From Rusavskia elegans (taxonomy: Eukaryota; Ascomycota; Lecanoromycetes; Teloschistales; Teloschistaceae): 64,000 nt of DNA. The stretch's first letter is position 1. Each line of letters starts with the position of its first letter. A program made the translations under genes and the position numbers. Shown piece by piece: positions 34,207 through 44,876 of the stretch. The stretch lies in assembly GCA_011316305.1 (NCBI GenBank), contig SAUG01000140.1, positions 1 to 64,000 on the forward strand, read 5' to 3'. The notes under the pieces were generated by a model, which had not been told where the DNA came from, ran no database searches, and was given only the letters and a program-made list of their open reading frames with translations.

Positions 34207-35202
34207 ATGAGAGCTGCACGAATTCGCGCCACCTCCCCCAACGGTACGCCCTATGGTTTCCCCAACAACGTAGCTCCCTCTTCGGCCATCGAGATCCACT
34301 CAGACATCCCCAAACCCCAAATATCTCAGCCCGGCGAACTATTAATCCAAGTCAAAGCCTCGACCGTATTCCGAGACAACCTCGAATGGAACGAACTCTA
34401 CCCGCCCCACCACGCTCTCCTGGGAAACGACTTCGCAGGCATAGTCATCGCCGTACATTCCAGCGAGCAAGACTTCCGCATCGGCGACCATGTCTACGGA
34501 ATGGCGCACGCCAACCGGGGCGGTACATGGGCCGAATACGCCATCGTCACATCCTCAGAAGCAGTCAAAAAGCCCGAAAACCTCTCATGGGAAGAAGCCG
34601 CCTCGCTCCCCGGGAGCGCCCTTACAGCCGATCAAGCCTTATTCGTCCACGCAGGCCTTGAAACCACAACGCAGCAGCCAGCAAAGCGGATCCTGATCAC
34701 GGGCGCAAGCGGCGGCATCGGGATGTACCTCGTGCAATTCGCCGTCGCAGCCGGGCATCACGTTGTAGGAGCGACAAGCTCCACGGAACGAAACGGGGCA
34801 TTCTTGCGATCAATCGGCGCGCACGAGGTGGTTGAATACGGCGATTTCGCCAGCTTGGATCCATTCGACCTGGTCGTTGATTCTGCTGGGTCTCCGGTTC
34901 TGGCCGAGTGCTGGAGCGTGGTCAAGACCAACGGCACGCTCGTGGCCTTCGACGCGTGCAGCTGGGGGTATATCCAGGAACACGAACGCAAAGGAATCAG
35001 CAAGGGGAAAGAAGGCGTTCGGGCACTTTATTTTATCGCGGAGCCATCGAGAGAGAGTATGGAGCGGATTTCGGAACACGTTTTGAACGGGAAGGTGAAA
35101 GGGTGTGTGCTGAAAACTGTGTCGTTGGACGACGTGCGGGAAGCGTACGAAGCTGTTCATTCCAGGGGTATTGGACATGGCAAGATTGTGGTGGTGCCTT
35201 GA
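34207..35202 (+). CDS. MDR-superfamily NADPH oxidoreductase (quinone-reductase type)
   Basis: A single-exon protein of 331 residues from MRAARIRATSPNG. Motifs of the medium-chain dehydrogenase/reductase superfamily are clear: LLIQVKASTVFRDNLEWNE, LLGNDFAGIVIAV, DHVYGM, the Rossmann loop ILITGASGGIGMYLVQFA and VVDSAGSPVLAECW. The zinc-ligand residues of alcohol dehydrogenases are absent, so it is a zinc-independent member. Such proteins reduce quinones, enals or enoyl thioesters; LovC, a trans-acting enoyl reductase, belongs to the same superfamily. Because the PKS ER looks dead, this gene is a candidate partner, but the sequence looks closer to general quinone reductases, so that role is only a hypothesis. 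Confidence 0.75.
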   Translation: MRAARIRATSPNGTPYGFPNNVAPSSAIEIHSDIPKPQISQPGELLIQVKASTVFRDNLEWNELYPPHHALLGNDFAGIVIAVHSSEQDFRIGDHVYGMAHANRGGTWAEYAIVTSSEAVKKPENLSWEEAASLPGSALTADQALFVHAGLETTTQQPAKRILITGASGGIGMYLVQFAVAAGHHVVGATSSTERNGAFLRSIGAHEVVEYGDFASLDPFDLVVDSAGSPVLAECWSVVKTNGTLVAFDACSWGYIQEHERKGISKGKEGVRALYFIAEPSRESMERISEHVLNGKVKGCVLKTVSLDDVREAYEAVHSRGIGHGKIVVVP

Positions 35203-35797
35203 ATATACCTTTTTTTTGGCCCTGTGTGGGTATTTACGATAGCACACTTATTCTACACAGTCATCAAAATGGAGAATGATGCCAGGAAAGGTCTAATCGC
35301 TGCTCAATTCTAAAAGCTTCAAATCAATCTGCCCGGCCGACGCCGTATTCTTTCCTCTACTGTCGTCGTATTCGCGCTCGTTTCGTATAATGGCCTGTAT
35401 ACTCATCCTTTGCGCTATTCTTTTCCTCGTCCTTTCTCTCCGCGTTCTCATGTCCTCGTATCTCGCCTCTTCCTCAATACAGGCCATGGCACTCTTCAGC
35501 CTACATGCTCACATGGATAACATTAGCGGTGGTAACCAGCATGTGTGGGTCCATGCTTAATTCACAGCCGTCATAGCGTCTTGTCGTGGAGATAGCAAAA
35601 ATCGCCAACCAACCTAAGGTAGCAATCTTTCCACCAGTCCATCTACTACATTATTCGCATGCTGCGAAAACTCCCAGCATGATTTGAGCAATCGTACGAT
35701 TAGTTATATAGGGCAGGCGTCAGCTTCAAGAAGACTTTTTCCATTCTAATACTACTGCATCCAATGCTATCATGAGCTTTGTAAAACCAGGCAGCTA
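35203..35797. other. Intergenic region between convergent genes
   Basis: A minus-strand frame at 35293-35487 encodes 64 charged residues (YEDMRTRRERTRKRIAQRMS) and could be a terminal exon of a small gene, but I find no supporting upstream exon. Otherwise empty. Confidence 0.35.
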
Positions 35798-38085
35798 TTA
35801 TATAGGGGCTTCCCAATCAGACACGTCGGCCTTTGCTACGCGCAAACGTTGGCTAAGCGTTACCCAAGCGCCACAATATACCAAGAGTCGGAAGGCTTTG
35901 GTGTCAGCCTTCTCGCCCCAAGCAATGTCCATGGCCTCCTGGATCGTTGCGTAGTTGACGAAACCCAGGTGTTCCACAGCTCGTTGAGTCAGTAAAGTCT
36001 TAAACATGCGATGCAATGGTCCGTCCTGGGCCCATCGAGCTGGCGCAAGGAAAGGATGCTTCTTCCGCTTGTAAAGCTCGTCTGTTATGTACGGACGCAC
36101 CGCCTGGCGCAAGATCCATTTTTCGTTGAGCGACTGCAAGGTCATGCTGGATCCCGTCCACGTGGGGCCCAAATCACTGTTGTCACGCTCGGCCGCATAG
36201 CGCAGTTTGACGCTGGGCGGCAAACGGTTGACGTACTCGGTGAGGCGGTGGTCGAGAAACGGCGTGCGTGCTTCGACGCTGTGGGCCATCTCCGTACGAT
36301 CGCCCAGACACGATAGCAGAACATTGGGCAACGAATTCTTGTTCCACATGTACATGGCCGTGTGCAAAGGGTGCCATCGGGACCGCATTCTGGCTTGGAC
36401 GTCGCTTGCGTGCGAAGCGAGGACTGTTCTGCGGCAGTCGTAGTTACCTTGTTGGGTTTGCAGCCAAGGAGCAAAGAGAGTGGGCGTGGGATGCCATGCC
36501 AAAAGATGATTACTCATGGCTGTTGCTCCCACACCCGCGATCGATGCAAAGGCTGGTTTATTCTCGTATGCTGTTGCGCCGCCACGTCGCCAAATATCTC
36601 TCATTTCCCGCTCCACGGCGTGGAACATTTCGCTTCGAAGGTCACCCTTTTGGGACAGGGGGGAGTCGGGCAAAGCTTCATCAGCTTCGCGAAGGAACTC
36701 GGCAGGAAAGTAGGGATAGCCAGCGAAATGCTCGTCGGCCCCTTCACCAGTCAAAACGACCTTGACGCCGTGTTCACGGGGGAGCGTCGAGAGCGCAAAC
36801 TTGGCCACAAAGTTGAGGTCAAAGTGATGATGCTCGCAGTGGAAGACGGCGTCCGCGAAGTCTTCAGCCAAGGTGTCCTCAGTGATGGTCTTCTTGATAG
36901 TCTTCACTCCGAGCCAGGCGGCTGTGCGCTCGGCAATGCCTTGTGTCTGTTAGTATACTGCTTTCGTGGGAACGCTCATCCGCAGCAAGACTTACGTGAC
37001 TCATCAAACCCGGATGTCTCAGGAAACGCCACACTGAAGCAGGTGACACGAGTAGCCTCTTCGTTCCCTATCTTGACCTTTTCCTTGCGTGCAAGTTCCG
37101 TAACTATACCGGCAATGGCAGAAGAGTCGATCCCTCCAGATAAGTAGATGCCGACGGGGACATCAGCACGCAGGCGAAGACGAACAGACTCGACCAGCCT
37201 CTCGCGAACGCCAGATACCATTTCGTCGATGGTGCGAGTTTCGGGTTTGCTCTGTAGAAAGGCAATCAGTTGTAGCCCGCTTTGGTATTTCAATGGACCA
37301 ACCTTGTCTTCGTATTCAGCATCCCAATACTTCAGCTGCCGCACACCACCTTGTTCCGTAATATCAAGATAGTGTCCAGGCAAGACCTTTCGAACTCCGC
37401 GGAACAGCGTTCGGTCATCAAACATCCATCCAGCGTCGGCGATTGCACGCACGTCCCAGCGTGGCTTCCAGCCCAAAGGCAAGAACGCCTTGGCCTCGGA
37501 AGCGACGAGTAGCTTCGACCCGAGGCGAGTATACACTAGCGGCTTGATTCCATAACGATCGCGTACGGCGATGACGCGCTGAGCTCCTTCGCGGTTATCG
37601 TAGAGGACAAAGGCGAATTCACCTCGCAGACGCGTGAGGAAGTCAGGGGCGCCGAAGATCTCATAGAGCGCCAAAACAAGCTCGCTGTCACTGTCGCTCT
37701 GGAAAGGGTAGTTGTGAACGATTTCGCATTCGTGGCGAAGACGATCGTAGTCGTAAATCTCACCATTCACCACCGCGTGGATTTGGTTGTCGCTGCTATG
37801 GAGTGGTTGCCGTCCTGCAGAGGATAGGTCGTTGATGGACAGTCGGCAGTGGGCCAGCCCGACTTGCTCGTTCGCACTGATCCATACCCCCGAGTCATCC
37901 GGGCCACGGTGGGTGATGAAATCGACTGAAGCTTTGAGATCTGCTGCAAGCCCCTTCGCTACACCGTTGGCTTCGTGGTCGCGTTTGATTTCGCTGTTGC
38001 AAGGAGTGTTTGCAGGCTCCGTGCAGCTCTTGTGGCCATTGATGCTTGCCGCTGGAAGCAAAATACAAGCAGAGAGCCCGCACAT
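35798..38085 (-). CDS. Asparagine-synthetase-type glutamine amidotransferase
   Basis: Exons 38085-36996 and 36939-35798 (56-bp intron, in phase) give 743 residues. The class II glutaminase half starts with the catalytic Cys2 (MCGLSAC), followed by HRGPDDSGVW, LSINDL, NGEIYDYD and RDRYGIKPL. The synthetase half has the ATP-pyrophosphatase loop YLSGGIDSS (316-322), then VVLTGEGADEHFAGYPYF and EARTPFLDHRL. About 30 extra residues follow the first strand, compared with housekeeping enzymes. It takes ammonia from glutamine and transfers it to an AMP-activated carboxylate. Its place between the MDR and P450 genes of the cluster suggests it converts a carboxylate of the product or of a building block to a carboxamide. 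It could instead be a primary-metabolism paralogue caught in the region. Confidence 0.87.
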
Positions 38086-38924
38086 TCTTTCACACTGCTA
38101 TAATCAAAAGAATATTGCGGAAGAGACAAGGAGAAAAATATAGGTGTTTCCCAATACCCAACTGGCTGTTTCGTGGCCTTGCGGCAACGCCTCGTCGACT
38201 ACAACATATGGGTCGGTATTCAGGGCATGATTGAAGACGGGCATGATTGATGACCGGCATGACTGAATGGGCAACGAGCCGCCTGCAAGGGTCTTCTGTT
38301 GAAGATATTGTTGCGCTAGGGAGGAAGAGGAAACTTCCTTCCCTGCCTGAGCACTATCTTATCTACTACCAGTGAGGTACTAGTGCACAGACTGCGTGCC
38401 TGTGCCATGTGGCCGTGACAGGCACCGCGCCGTTTGACCGAATCGGTAACGAGCCCTAAATAGCCGATCGTCTACGGCCCTTAGCACTTCCGTTACCGCC
38501 GTCGGCCGCAACCAAATCGGTCCATTCCACGTCATCATCTCTGCCCATCCCAGCACGCACCGCAATCTTTCTTGTCATCAATTCTACCAATGGAGTCTGA
38601 AACTGGCACATGGGCTGCAACCACTGAATGTATACTGGTTTTCAATGGGTGACTCGGATGTATATTTTCGGTCTCGATCAGAAGAAGGTGGATAGAAACT
38701 GTCTCTAGATACCGGATACATCAAGAACTGGTTCTCAAAGTGGCTCTTGTCCACATCTGTGAATTGTCCGCCCTCGCTGCGTAGCATTAGACGGCGAGCC
38801 TGTGGAATCGCGGCCTGCCAGCCTGCCCGTCAGAGCGACCGATTATTCCACGGCAAGGACGTAGGCTTAAACAGACCCAGGAGAGATGGGACCAAAAACT
38901 ACGGAGTCATAATTGCCAATTAAC
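38086..38924. other. Intergenic region
   Basis: Promoter side of the amidotransferase and 3' flank of the P450. No gene or repeat recognised in 840 bp. Confidence 0.5.
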
Positions 38925-40646
38925 TCAATGCGACATGGGCCGTCGCTCTTTCCGCCTGTTCAGCCCGGCGTAGAAGTTTAACGGCCGTACCACCAGGAAC
39001 TCAGGATCATACACGACCGCTTCCGGCGACGAGTCTTCGAATTCGTATCGATACACCAACTCAACCAGCACCAGCTTGACCTGTGTAAGCGCCAGATTGA
39101 ACCCCACACAGCCCCGCCCTCCTGCTGCAAAGGGCGTGTACGACCCCTGGCGGGCCATCTGCGCCGCGAGACCTTCCTTCATCCAGCGGTCAGGATCAAA
39201 GCGCAGAGGATTCTCCCAATGGGCTGGGTTCTTTTGTATACTTGGAAAGCAGGCAACAACAATGGAGCCCTTTGGAATCAAGTATCCTCCCGGCAGAACC
39301 GCGTCTTGTTTGGCGTTCCGTGCGGTCTGGAAGCTGGGGCTGTGGAGACGAAGAACTTCTTTGATGAAACAATCGAGAAATTTCATGCGGTGGATTTCGT
39401 CATACGTCCAGCGTTTGTCAGTATCACCACGGTGGCTGGCTATCTCCTCGAATAGACGTTCCTGATTTCCAGGGTACCGCACAAGGGCATAAAGAGCCCA
39501 GGAGAGTAGAGACGAACTGGTGGTGAATCCCGCACCAGCACTCGTCACCACGTTAGCAAGTACCAGGTTGTACGGCAACCCTTCTCCATCCTTGTCACGG
39601 GCGCGGTACAGGAAATCGGCGACGCAACTGGCGCTCTGCAAGGCCGTTGGATCGGACAGAGAGAGAGGTGGGCCATCCTTATCGACGCAGGCGCTCATGG
39701 CGTCCTCGCACATGTCAAACAACTGCTGACGGACGATCTTCAGTCTTGCAGGGTCTCCAAAAGGGAGATACTTGGTCCATTGTGGCTGCATTGATGATTT
39801 TTTCATCAACGAGAGATACTGGCCCATCAGTCGGATCGGCAGCGATGGCGGCGTCTTCGGCGTTTCGAAGTGCTTCAGGTCTTGATTCAGAACGACGCGC
39901 CAGATAATCTGCGATGCAAGTTTAAACATATATTGGTAGACATTGACCGCCAGATCAGACTCGGCCAATTCATCGAATGCCGTAAAGATGGACTGTACGG
40001 CATCTTGGATCAGCGGCATAAAGTGAGCCACAGCGCGTGGCGACATTGTCGGAGGAACGAATTTGTGGCTCGGCGCAAAGGCAGGGGATGCGGTGTCGCA
40101 AGTAAAGAGCGCTTCTTGTCCGCTCATGTAGTGCAGTGGGTGTGATGGGTCGGACGTGGTTTTGGTGAAGAGCTTGTCTTCGCGTAACAAATGACGGGCG
40201 ATGTCGGGGTGATTGGTGTGATAGATGGTTGTTCCCATGTTGACAGTCTTGATCATGGGGCCATAGAGCGAGAACAATCGGTCATAATTTCCGAGAACGT
40301 CGGGATATAACTCGTAGCGGTTGCCGACGAAGGGCAGCGAGCGAGGTCCAGGGGGCTCGCGAATGGGTTCATGGCGTGTTGCTCGCAATTCGATCACGCC
40401 TTTGGTCTCCTGCGCATCTTTCAGAGTCGAAAGATGATTGCGTTGTTCGTCCACGAGCCATAATGCTAATCTCGAGTCAGCCCAGAATGTCAGAGACCAT
40501 GATAGCAGAAACCTACATTTCGTATCAGCAAATGCAAAGACCTCGGCCAGGGTTCCCGTAAGTTGCTCTAGGCTGGTGAATGGCGACACGTCCAGACTGT
40601 GAGAATGTTTGCCGTCCTTGCGTCCAATGTAAAATTCTTTGTGCAT
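38925..40646 (-). CDS. Cytochrome P450 with soluble-type N-terminal extension
   Basis: Exons 40646-40517 and 40465-38925, with an intron of exactly 51 bp that leaves the frame open, give 556 residues. P450 signatures: PPGPRSLPFVGNRYELYP hinge, an I-helix with SAGAGFTTSSS, ExxR as KEVLRLHSP, FDPDRWM and the haem loop PFAAGGRGCVG with Cys496. The N-terminus is odd. Instead of a membrane anchor there are about 80 residues (MHKEFYIGRKDGKHSHSLDV, then FTSLEQLTGTLAEVFAFADT, LWLVDEQRNHL and KGVIELR) that look like a beta-grasp fold. The enzyme may therefore be soluble or peripherally attached. It is divergently paired with a cytochrome b5 gene. The ATG at 40646 is preferred over the in-frame start at 40871 because the extra residues are low-complexity. 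Confidence 0.85.
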   Translation of the reverse strand: MHKEFYIGRKDGKHSHSLDVSPFTSLEQLTGTLAEVFAFADTKCRFLLSWSLTFWADSRLALWLVDEQRNHLSTLKDAQETKGVIELRATRHEPIREPPGPRSLPFVGNRYELYPDVLGNYDRLFSLYGPMIKTVNMGTTIYHTNHPDIARHLLREDKLFTKTTSDPSHPLHYMSGQEALFTCDTASPAFAPSHKFVPPTMSPRAVAHFMPLIQDAVQSIFTAFDELAESDLAVNVYQYMFKLASQIIWRVVLNQDLKHFETPKTPPSLPIRLMGQYLSLMKKSSMQPQWTKYLPFGDPARLKIVRQQLFDMCEDAMSACVDKDGPPLSLSDPTALQSASCVADFLYRARDKDGEGLPYNLVLANVVTSAGAGFTTSSSLLSWALYALVRYPGNQERLFEEIASHRGDTDKRWTYDEIHRMKFLDCFIKEVLRLHSPSFQTARNAKQDAVLPGGYLIPKGSIVVACFPSIQKNPAHWENPLRFDPDRWMKEGLAAQMARQGSYTPFAAGGRGCVGFNLALTQVKLVLVELVYRYEFEDSSPEAVVYDPEFLVVRPLNFYAGLNRRKERRPMSH

Positions 40647-41024
40647 TTTTTCGCTTGGTCCGTAATGATGGTGGTATGTCGATTGCCGCAAGGACAGCGA
40701 GCAAGATGTTCCCTTCCAAGGTTGATGAGAACGACTCGTTTCGTGCAATTGACGCAGCAGTATAATTATTATTTTTAGATTCGTTCCCTTTTGGGAATGC
40801 GGCGAAAAGCTCCTTTTGGAAGGCCGTCGACCCGCAGCTTCGGCCAAATCATACCTGCGTAGCTTACCCACGACGAATGCGGAGGCGCGGCAGCTTACCC
40901 CCAGGGCAGATCAACGACAACGTTGCCGTTAAAGCGATAAACAGATCTTTGCCCCTACGAAGCCGCCTATCGACAATTCTCGTCTTCTCTTTCGTCCCAC
41001 AACAGAACAGCGATTGCGTCCACA
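40647..41024. promoter_or_regulatory. Shared promoter of P450 and cytochrome b5 genes
   Basis: A 378-bp divergent region. An AT-rich TATA-like tract (tataattattattttta, about 40761-40777) sits about 115 bp before the P450 ATG. CGGCCAAAT at 40841-40849 also occurs in the PKS/hydrolase promoter (31809-31817). Confidence 0.5.
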
Positions 41025-41740
41025 ATGTCCCAGCATAGCGAAAGCATCACATTAGAGCAACTAGCCAACCACAATACTCTGAAGTCGCTGTGGATAGCCG
41101 TTCATGGCCACGGTAGGCTAATACTTCCACAGATTATGGCTCTCTAGAAGTACAACTGACCAGCGTCCCAGTATACGATCTCACGACCTTCAGCTCGGAC
41201 CATCCAGGCGGCATCGAGGCACTCGAGAGCAGTGCCGGGACCGATGGCACAGAGTCGTACGAATACGCCGGCCACAGCGACTCGAACATGGCGAAAATGC
41301 AGCAATACCGCGTCGGCAGGCTGGCCGGAAGCCTTGAACAGCCTTCTCCCATTTCGCATAATCCGCTTCCCGCAGAAAGTAAGCCCATAAGGAAGGCCAC
41401 ATTCCGTCTCAAGCAGTTGAGATTCCCTTCTTGGATGAAGCTGGCAGTCACTCTAGCCGCGACTCTTCTCGTTCTGGCTCTGTGTTACCAGCGAAGGGAC
41501 AGTTTTGTTGATTACATTTCGTCGACACTGGATGTATCCCAAATTCAGTACAGAAGCATTTCGGTTCAGAACATTGGAGATTCGTTTTGGGCGGGCATAG
41601 CAATCGCTTTGGCAGTAAGCGGCGTGGGTTTCAGCTATCTCTATAGGCTGTTCTTGTCGACTCTTGACTACCAAAACGATGTATTCAGCTTGCCAGCTAC
41701 AATACCGAGAAAGACGAAAAGACAGAAACAAATCTCATGA
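41025..41740 (+). CDS. Membrane-anchored cytochrome b5-like protein
   Basis: Exons 41025-41112 and 41172-41740 (59-bp intron) give 218 residues. The b5 domain spans about residues 8-78: LWIAVHGHVYDLTTF, the first haem ligand His40 in DHPGG and the second His64 in YAGHSD, followed by YRVGRLAG. Two hydrophobic segments follow (LAVTLAATLLVLALCY and IAIALAVSGVGFSYLYRLFL), so it sits in the ER membrane with the haem domain in the cytosol. It should pass electrons to a P450 or desaturase. Divergent pairing with the adjacent P450 makes that enzyme the obvious partner; the second P450 at 43948 is another candidate. Confidence 0.85.
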
Positions 41741-42146
41741 TTCCAAAGCAATAAATTTGAACCCAGATCGGGTGTGATGCGTTTGCAGCTACAATTTATA
41801 GGACGGACTGGACTGGATAGTACGTTAGCAAAAGCACCCAAGAAGGGGTTTGAATTAGAAAATCGGGGTAGGCCCGCTGACCTGTTTTCCAGGCCTTGTG
41901 CCCATCAATATCTATCTTCACCTGATTTCGAGGCAGCAAGGAGTTTTCTTTGCATTCTTTCTTTACATTTGGAATGAATACATGCTTCACTTGCGCCACG
42001 TCGCCTCAAGCGAATAGGAAAAGAAATTTGTAGCTAATCTAATGGAATGGATATCCAAGCTATAAAAATATATAGCCTATCAAAACTGCCCAACTGTTCT
42101 AGCTTCATTTTGTGTTCGTATTTGAAGGTTGATATCCAGCCGTCTA
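41741..42146. other. Intergenic region between convergent genes
   Basis: 3' flanks of the b5 and second P450 genes. Nothing else seen. Confidence 0.5.
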
Positions 42147-43948
42147 CTACCTCCGCTTCTCCAAGCGCAGATACAACGGACCAGGTTGAAGAGTGAAATG
42201 GTCACTCATACCCTCTTCGAACTGGGCCATCGGATCGATACGATCAGGGGCGAAACACAAATCATAGCGCATGATGATGCGTGCCAGCGTAACCCGAACA
42301 TTCATCATTGCGAGCGGTTTCCCAATGCAGTTATACGGCCCGATTGAAAACGGCGCCGTTGCCTTCTTGTCTTTGACCAAGTGCGGAGAATTGTACCAAC
42401 GTTCAGGAATAAACTCGGTCGCTCGGGGATAGATGCTTTCGTCTGTGGGGGTGCGTCAACAGGATATATAGTAGCTTTCTAAACAAAAGAATCACTTACC
42501 TCGTCCGATAACGTACTGTGGGGCCATTACTTGCGTTCCGCCCGCGACAAATCTGCCGGCAATCGTGGCACCTTCTGCAGGAGTCACTCGAGTTGGATGG
42601 CTAGGATTCGGTGGAAACAGGCGAAGTGCCTCCCAAATGACACCGTCCAAAAGCTCTATGGTTGAGATTTGGTCGTGGGTTATTTCTTCATCTGGTGTTT
42701 TTGAAATATGGGGTTCCAGTGCTTCATGCAGCTTCTTCGCGTACTCGGGGTGTTTGGCAAGATTAAACAAAGCGCTGGCGAGCGTGGTTCTCGTAGTATC
42801 GCTAGGGCGGGTTTAGTGAATCATGCCGTACTGAATATCTACTACTCAGGCATGCCTTACCTTCCAGCATTAATAAGTAGGTGCGATTCCCCAGCCATCA
42901 GATTTATTGCGGCATCATCCCAAGTCTTGTTATTGCTCTTGTATGGCGCAAAGAGGTGGGTCATAACGTCCGGCACCTTAGGCTCAGTCTGTATGACGCT
43001 GATTAAGTATGAATTCAATGACAATGAAAATGAGTGAGCGCGAACCTTCCATCTTGAAAGCATCTCGTCTTGGGCATACTTCAACATGATCTTGACGTCC
43101 TTCTGACCGCCGGGAATTGCGATCATAATACGGAACATCCACATTGGCAAATGGAGACCAATAACACTCATCCCCTTGTTGAGAATTTTGATTGCCCAAT
43201 GTTGCTCCTTGGTGTCCAGCATGCCAAACGAATGACCGAATGTCAAGTCGCCCATGACATCCCAGGCATACAACGCCAGCCAGTGGTCAATGTCCAGCGA
43301 CTGACCGGCGTAGGAATCAAGACCGGCAATGAGTTTGTTCCTATATGGTTGGATTCGTTCTTCATAGCCCCGGACGGCCTTGATAGAGAAGGCGGGACTC
43401 CAGATTCGACGCAATTCGGCGTGCCCAGCGTGGCTCCGACGAAGAAGCAAGGAGTCTTGTGGTCGACTGAGGTCGTACCACGGACTCTTTAGACATTTTG
43501 AATCAGCTCCGAAAATGTCCTGAACTGCGTGCGGATGCGTAATGGACAGTTCACCGGTGCCAATGCGCACGAAGTGGCCATGTTGACGGTGCAACTCTTG
43601 TAAAGTCTTGTATAGTTGACTTTTTCGGATGCGGAAAGGCAGATCAAAGCTGGTAATACGTGCCATCCATGGTCCAGGAAAGACGTTGAGCGGGTTCAGG
43701 AATGCGCGATACACAAGAAGACTTGCATATAACCCGGCCAGAAAGATAGCGTCGTACACGCAAGTCTGTGAAACGGCCTCAACCAGGCGGAATCCTAGTC
43801 GATATAGCAGAGCGGCCAAACCTAAAAATGCGACAGTATGAACTTGGACGTAAGTTGCGCCATGAAGGTGATGTTCGCCACGATTGAAATGTCCAACGTA
43901 GCAGAGAGCACCGGCGACGAAGGCAAACAGTTGCAATTCCAGATGCAT
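42147..43948 (-). CDS. Cytochrome P450 with multi-pass N-terminus
   Basis: Exons 43948-43046, 42988-42861, 42801-42500 and 42442-42147 join in phase to 542 residues. The N-terminus carries about three hydrophobic segments (LQLFAFVAGALCYVGHF, VAFLGLAALLYRLGF, AIFLAGLYASLLVYRAFL), then the NVFPGPWMARI hinge. Other landmarks are NAGSDTTRTTLASAL in the I-helix, ExxR as WEALRLFPP, FIPERWYN and the haem loop PFSIGPYNCIGKPLAM with Cys483. This fits the ER-bound fungal P450s that hydroxylate cluster products. Two potential starts exist (43993 and 43948); I chose 43948 because the anchor begins right after it. Substrate is unknown. Confidence 0.87.
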
Positions 43949-44876
43949 TTTGGAGCGACTGCGGGAAGCAACTTGAAAATCTCTATCGCGCAAGATGGAT
44001 CATGTATTATCCCGTCCCTACGTGAAGGTATACAATACAGCGTTATTCGTAGATAAACACCCTGAAGGTGCAGTTAGTATCGGGATTCTGTTCTATTTCG
44101 AAGCTTTACCCTGGTGGAAGCAGTGGTAATAAACCGTCAATTCGAACCAGATACATGGATTACGTGACAATATGGTTCGGAGGAACACCCAATTTGAAAG
44201 AGGCCGAAGGAGCCATCAGGCCGCTCGATTCGGCGTCTCGCCTGCATATGAATCGTCTCTAATTTCCAGGTGGAAAAAAGTGTGGAGATTTCGAAATAAT
44301 ACTTATACAGGATCAGAGACTAAATGGACGACAGCCAACAATATACAGAGCATAAGATGATACAGAGGATGACACCGAAAGTCCTCACTATACGCTAGCA
44401 ATCTAGGCGGGGGCTCCAGGTAATCCGGGCGACCATACGCTACGGGCGGCTTTTAGCGCGTGGTGAGGACTAAGGTACCTTATTGGTGTCAATCCGTACG
44501 GATGATGGCACAGACAAAACCGACCGTTTTTGGGTTAATGCTGCGCTAAACCTAGAATGGCGCCCATGCGAAGCCACGCCAAACTCGATCGAGAGGGGCA
44601 GCCAAATCCAGCCGCTCCGGCACACATGCTGCAAAGATTAACACGAATCAAGCACAGACCGAAATGATAACAAAAAGCAAAAGAAACATACAGCCCTATA
44701 TTCATCATCATCGGCAGCAGCAGCAGCAGCGATGACCTACATCTCATACACCCCATGCCCCAAGCGTGATGGTCTATGCACATCGCCCGGCCATATCCGA
44801 CGGAGTGGAAGGGCGAAAAGCAGACCGAATACGCGAATGTCTTTAAAGATATTCATCTCTCTACATGAACACTGAA
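43949..44876. other. Intergenic region
   Basis: Promoter of the second P450 and 3' flank of the ligase gene. No gene recognised in about 930 bp. Confidence 0.5.

Noticed and set aside
31809..40849. CGGCCAAAT in the PKS/hydrolase and P450/b5 promoters as a regulator site
   Set aside because: Only two of the cluster promoters have it, and I could not find a matching palindrome. Too short to support a claim.
40647..40871. Longer N-terminus for the first P450
   Set aside because: The extra 75 residues are basic and low-complexity, cover most of the shared promoter and lack any known domain. The ATG at 40646 begins the folded-looking extension.
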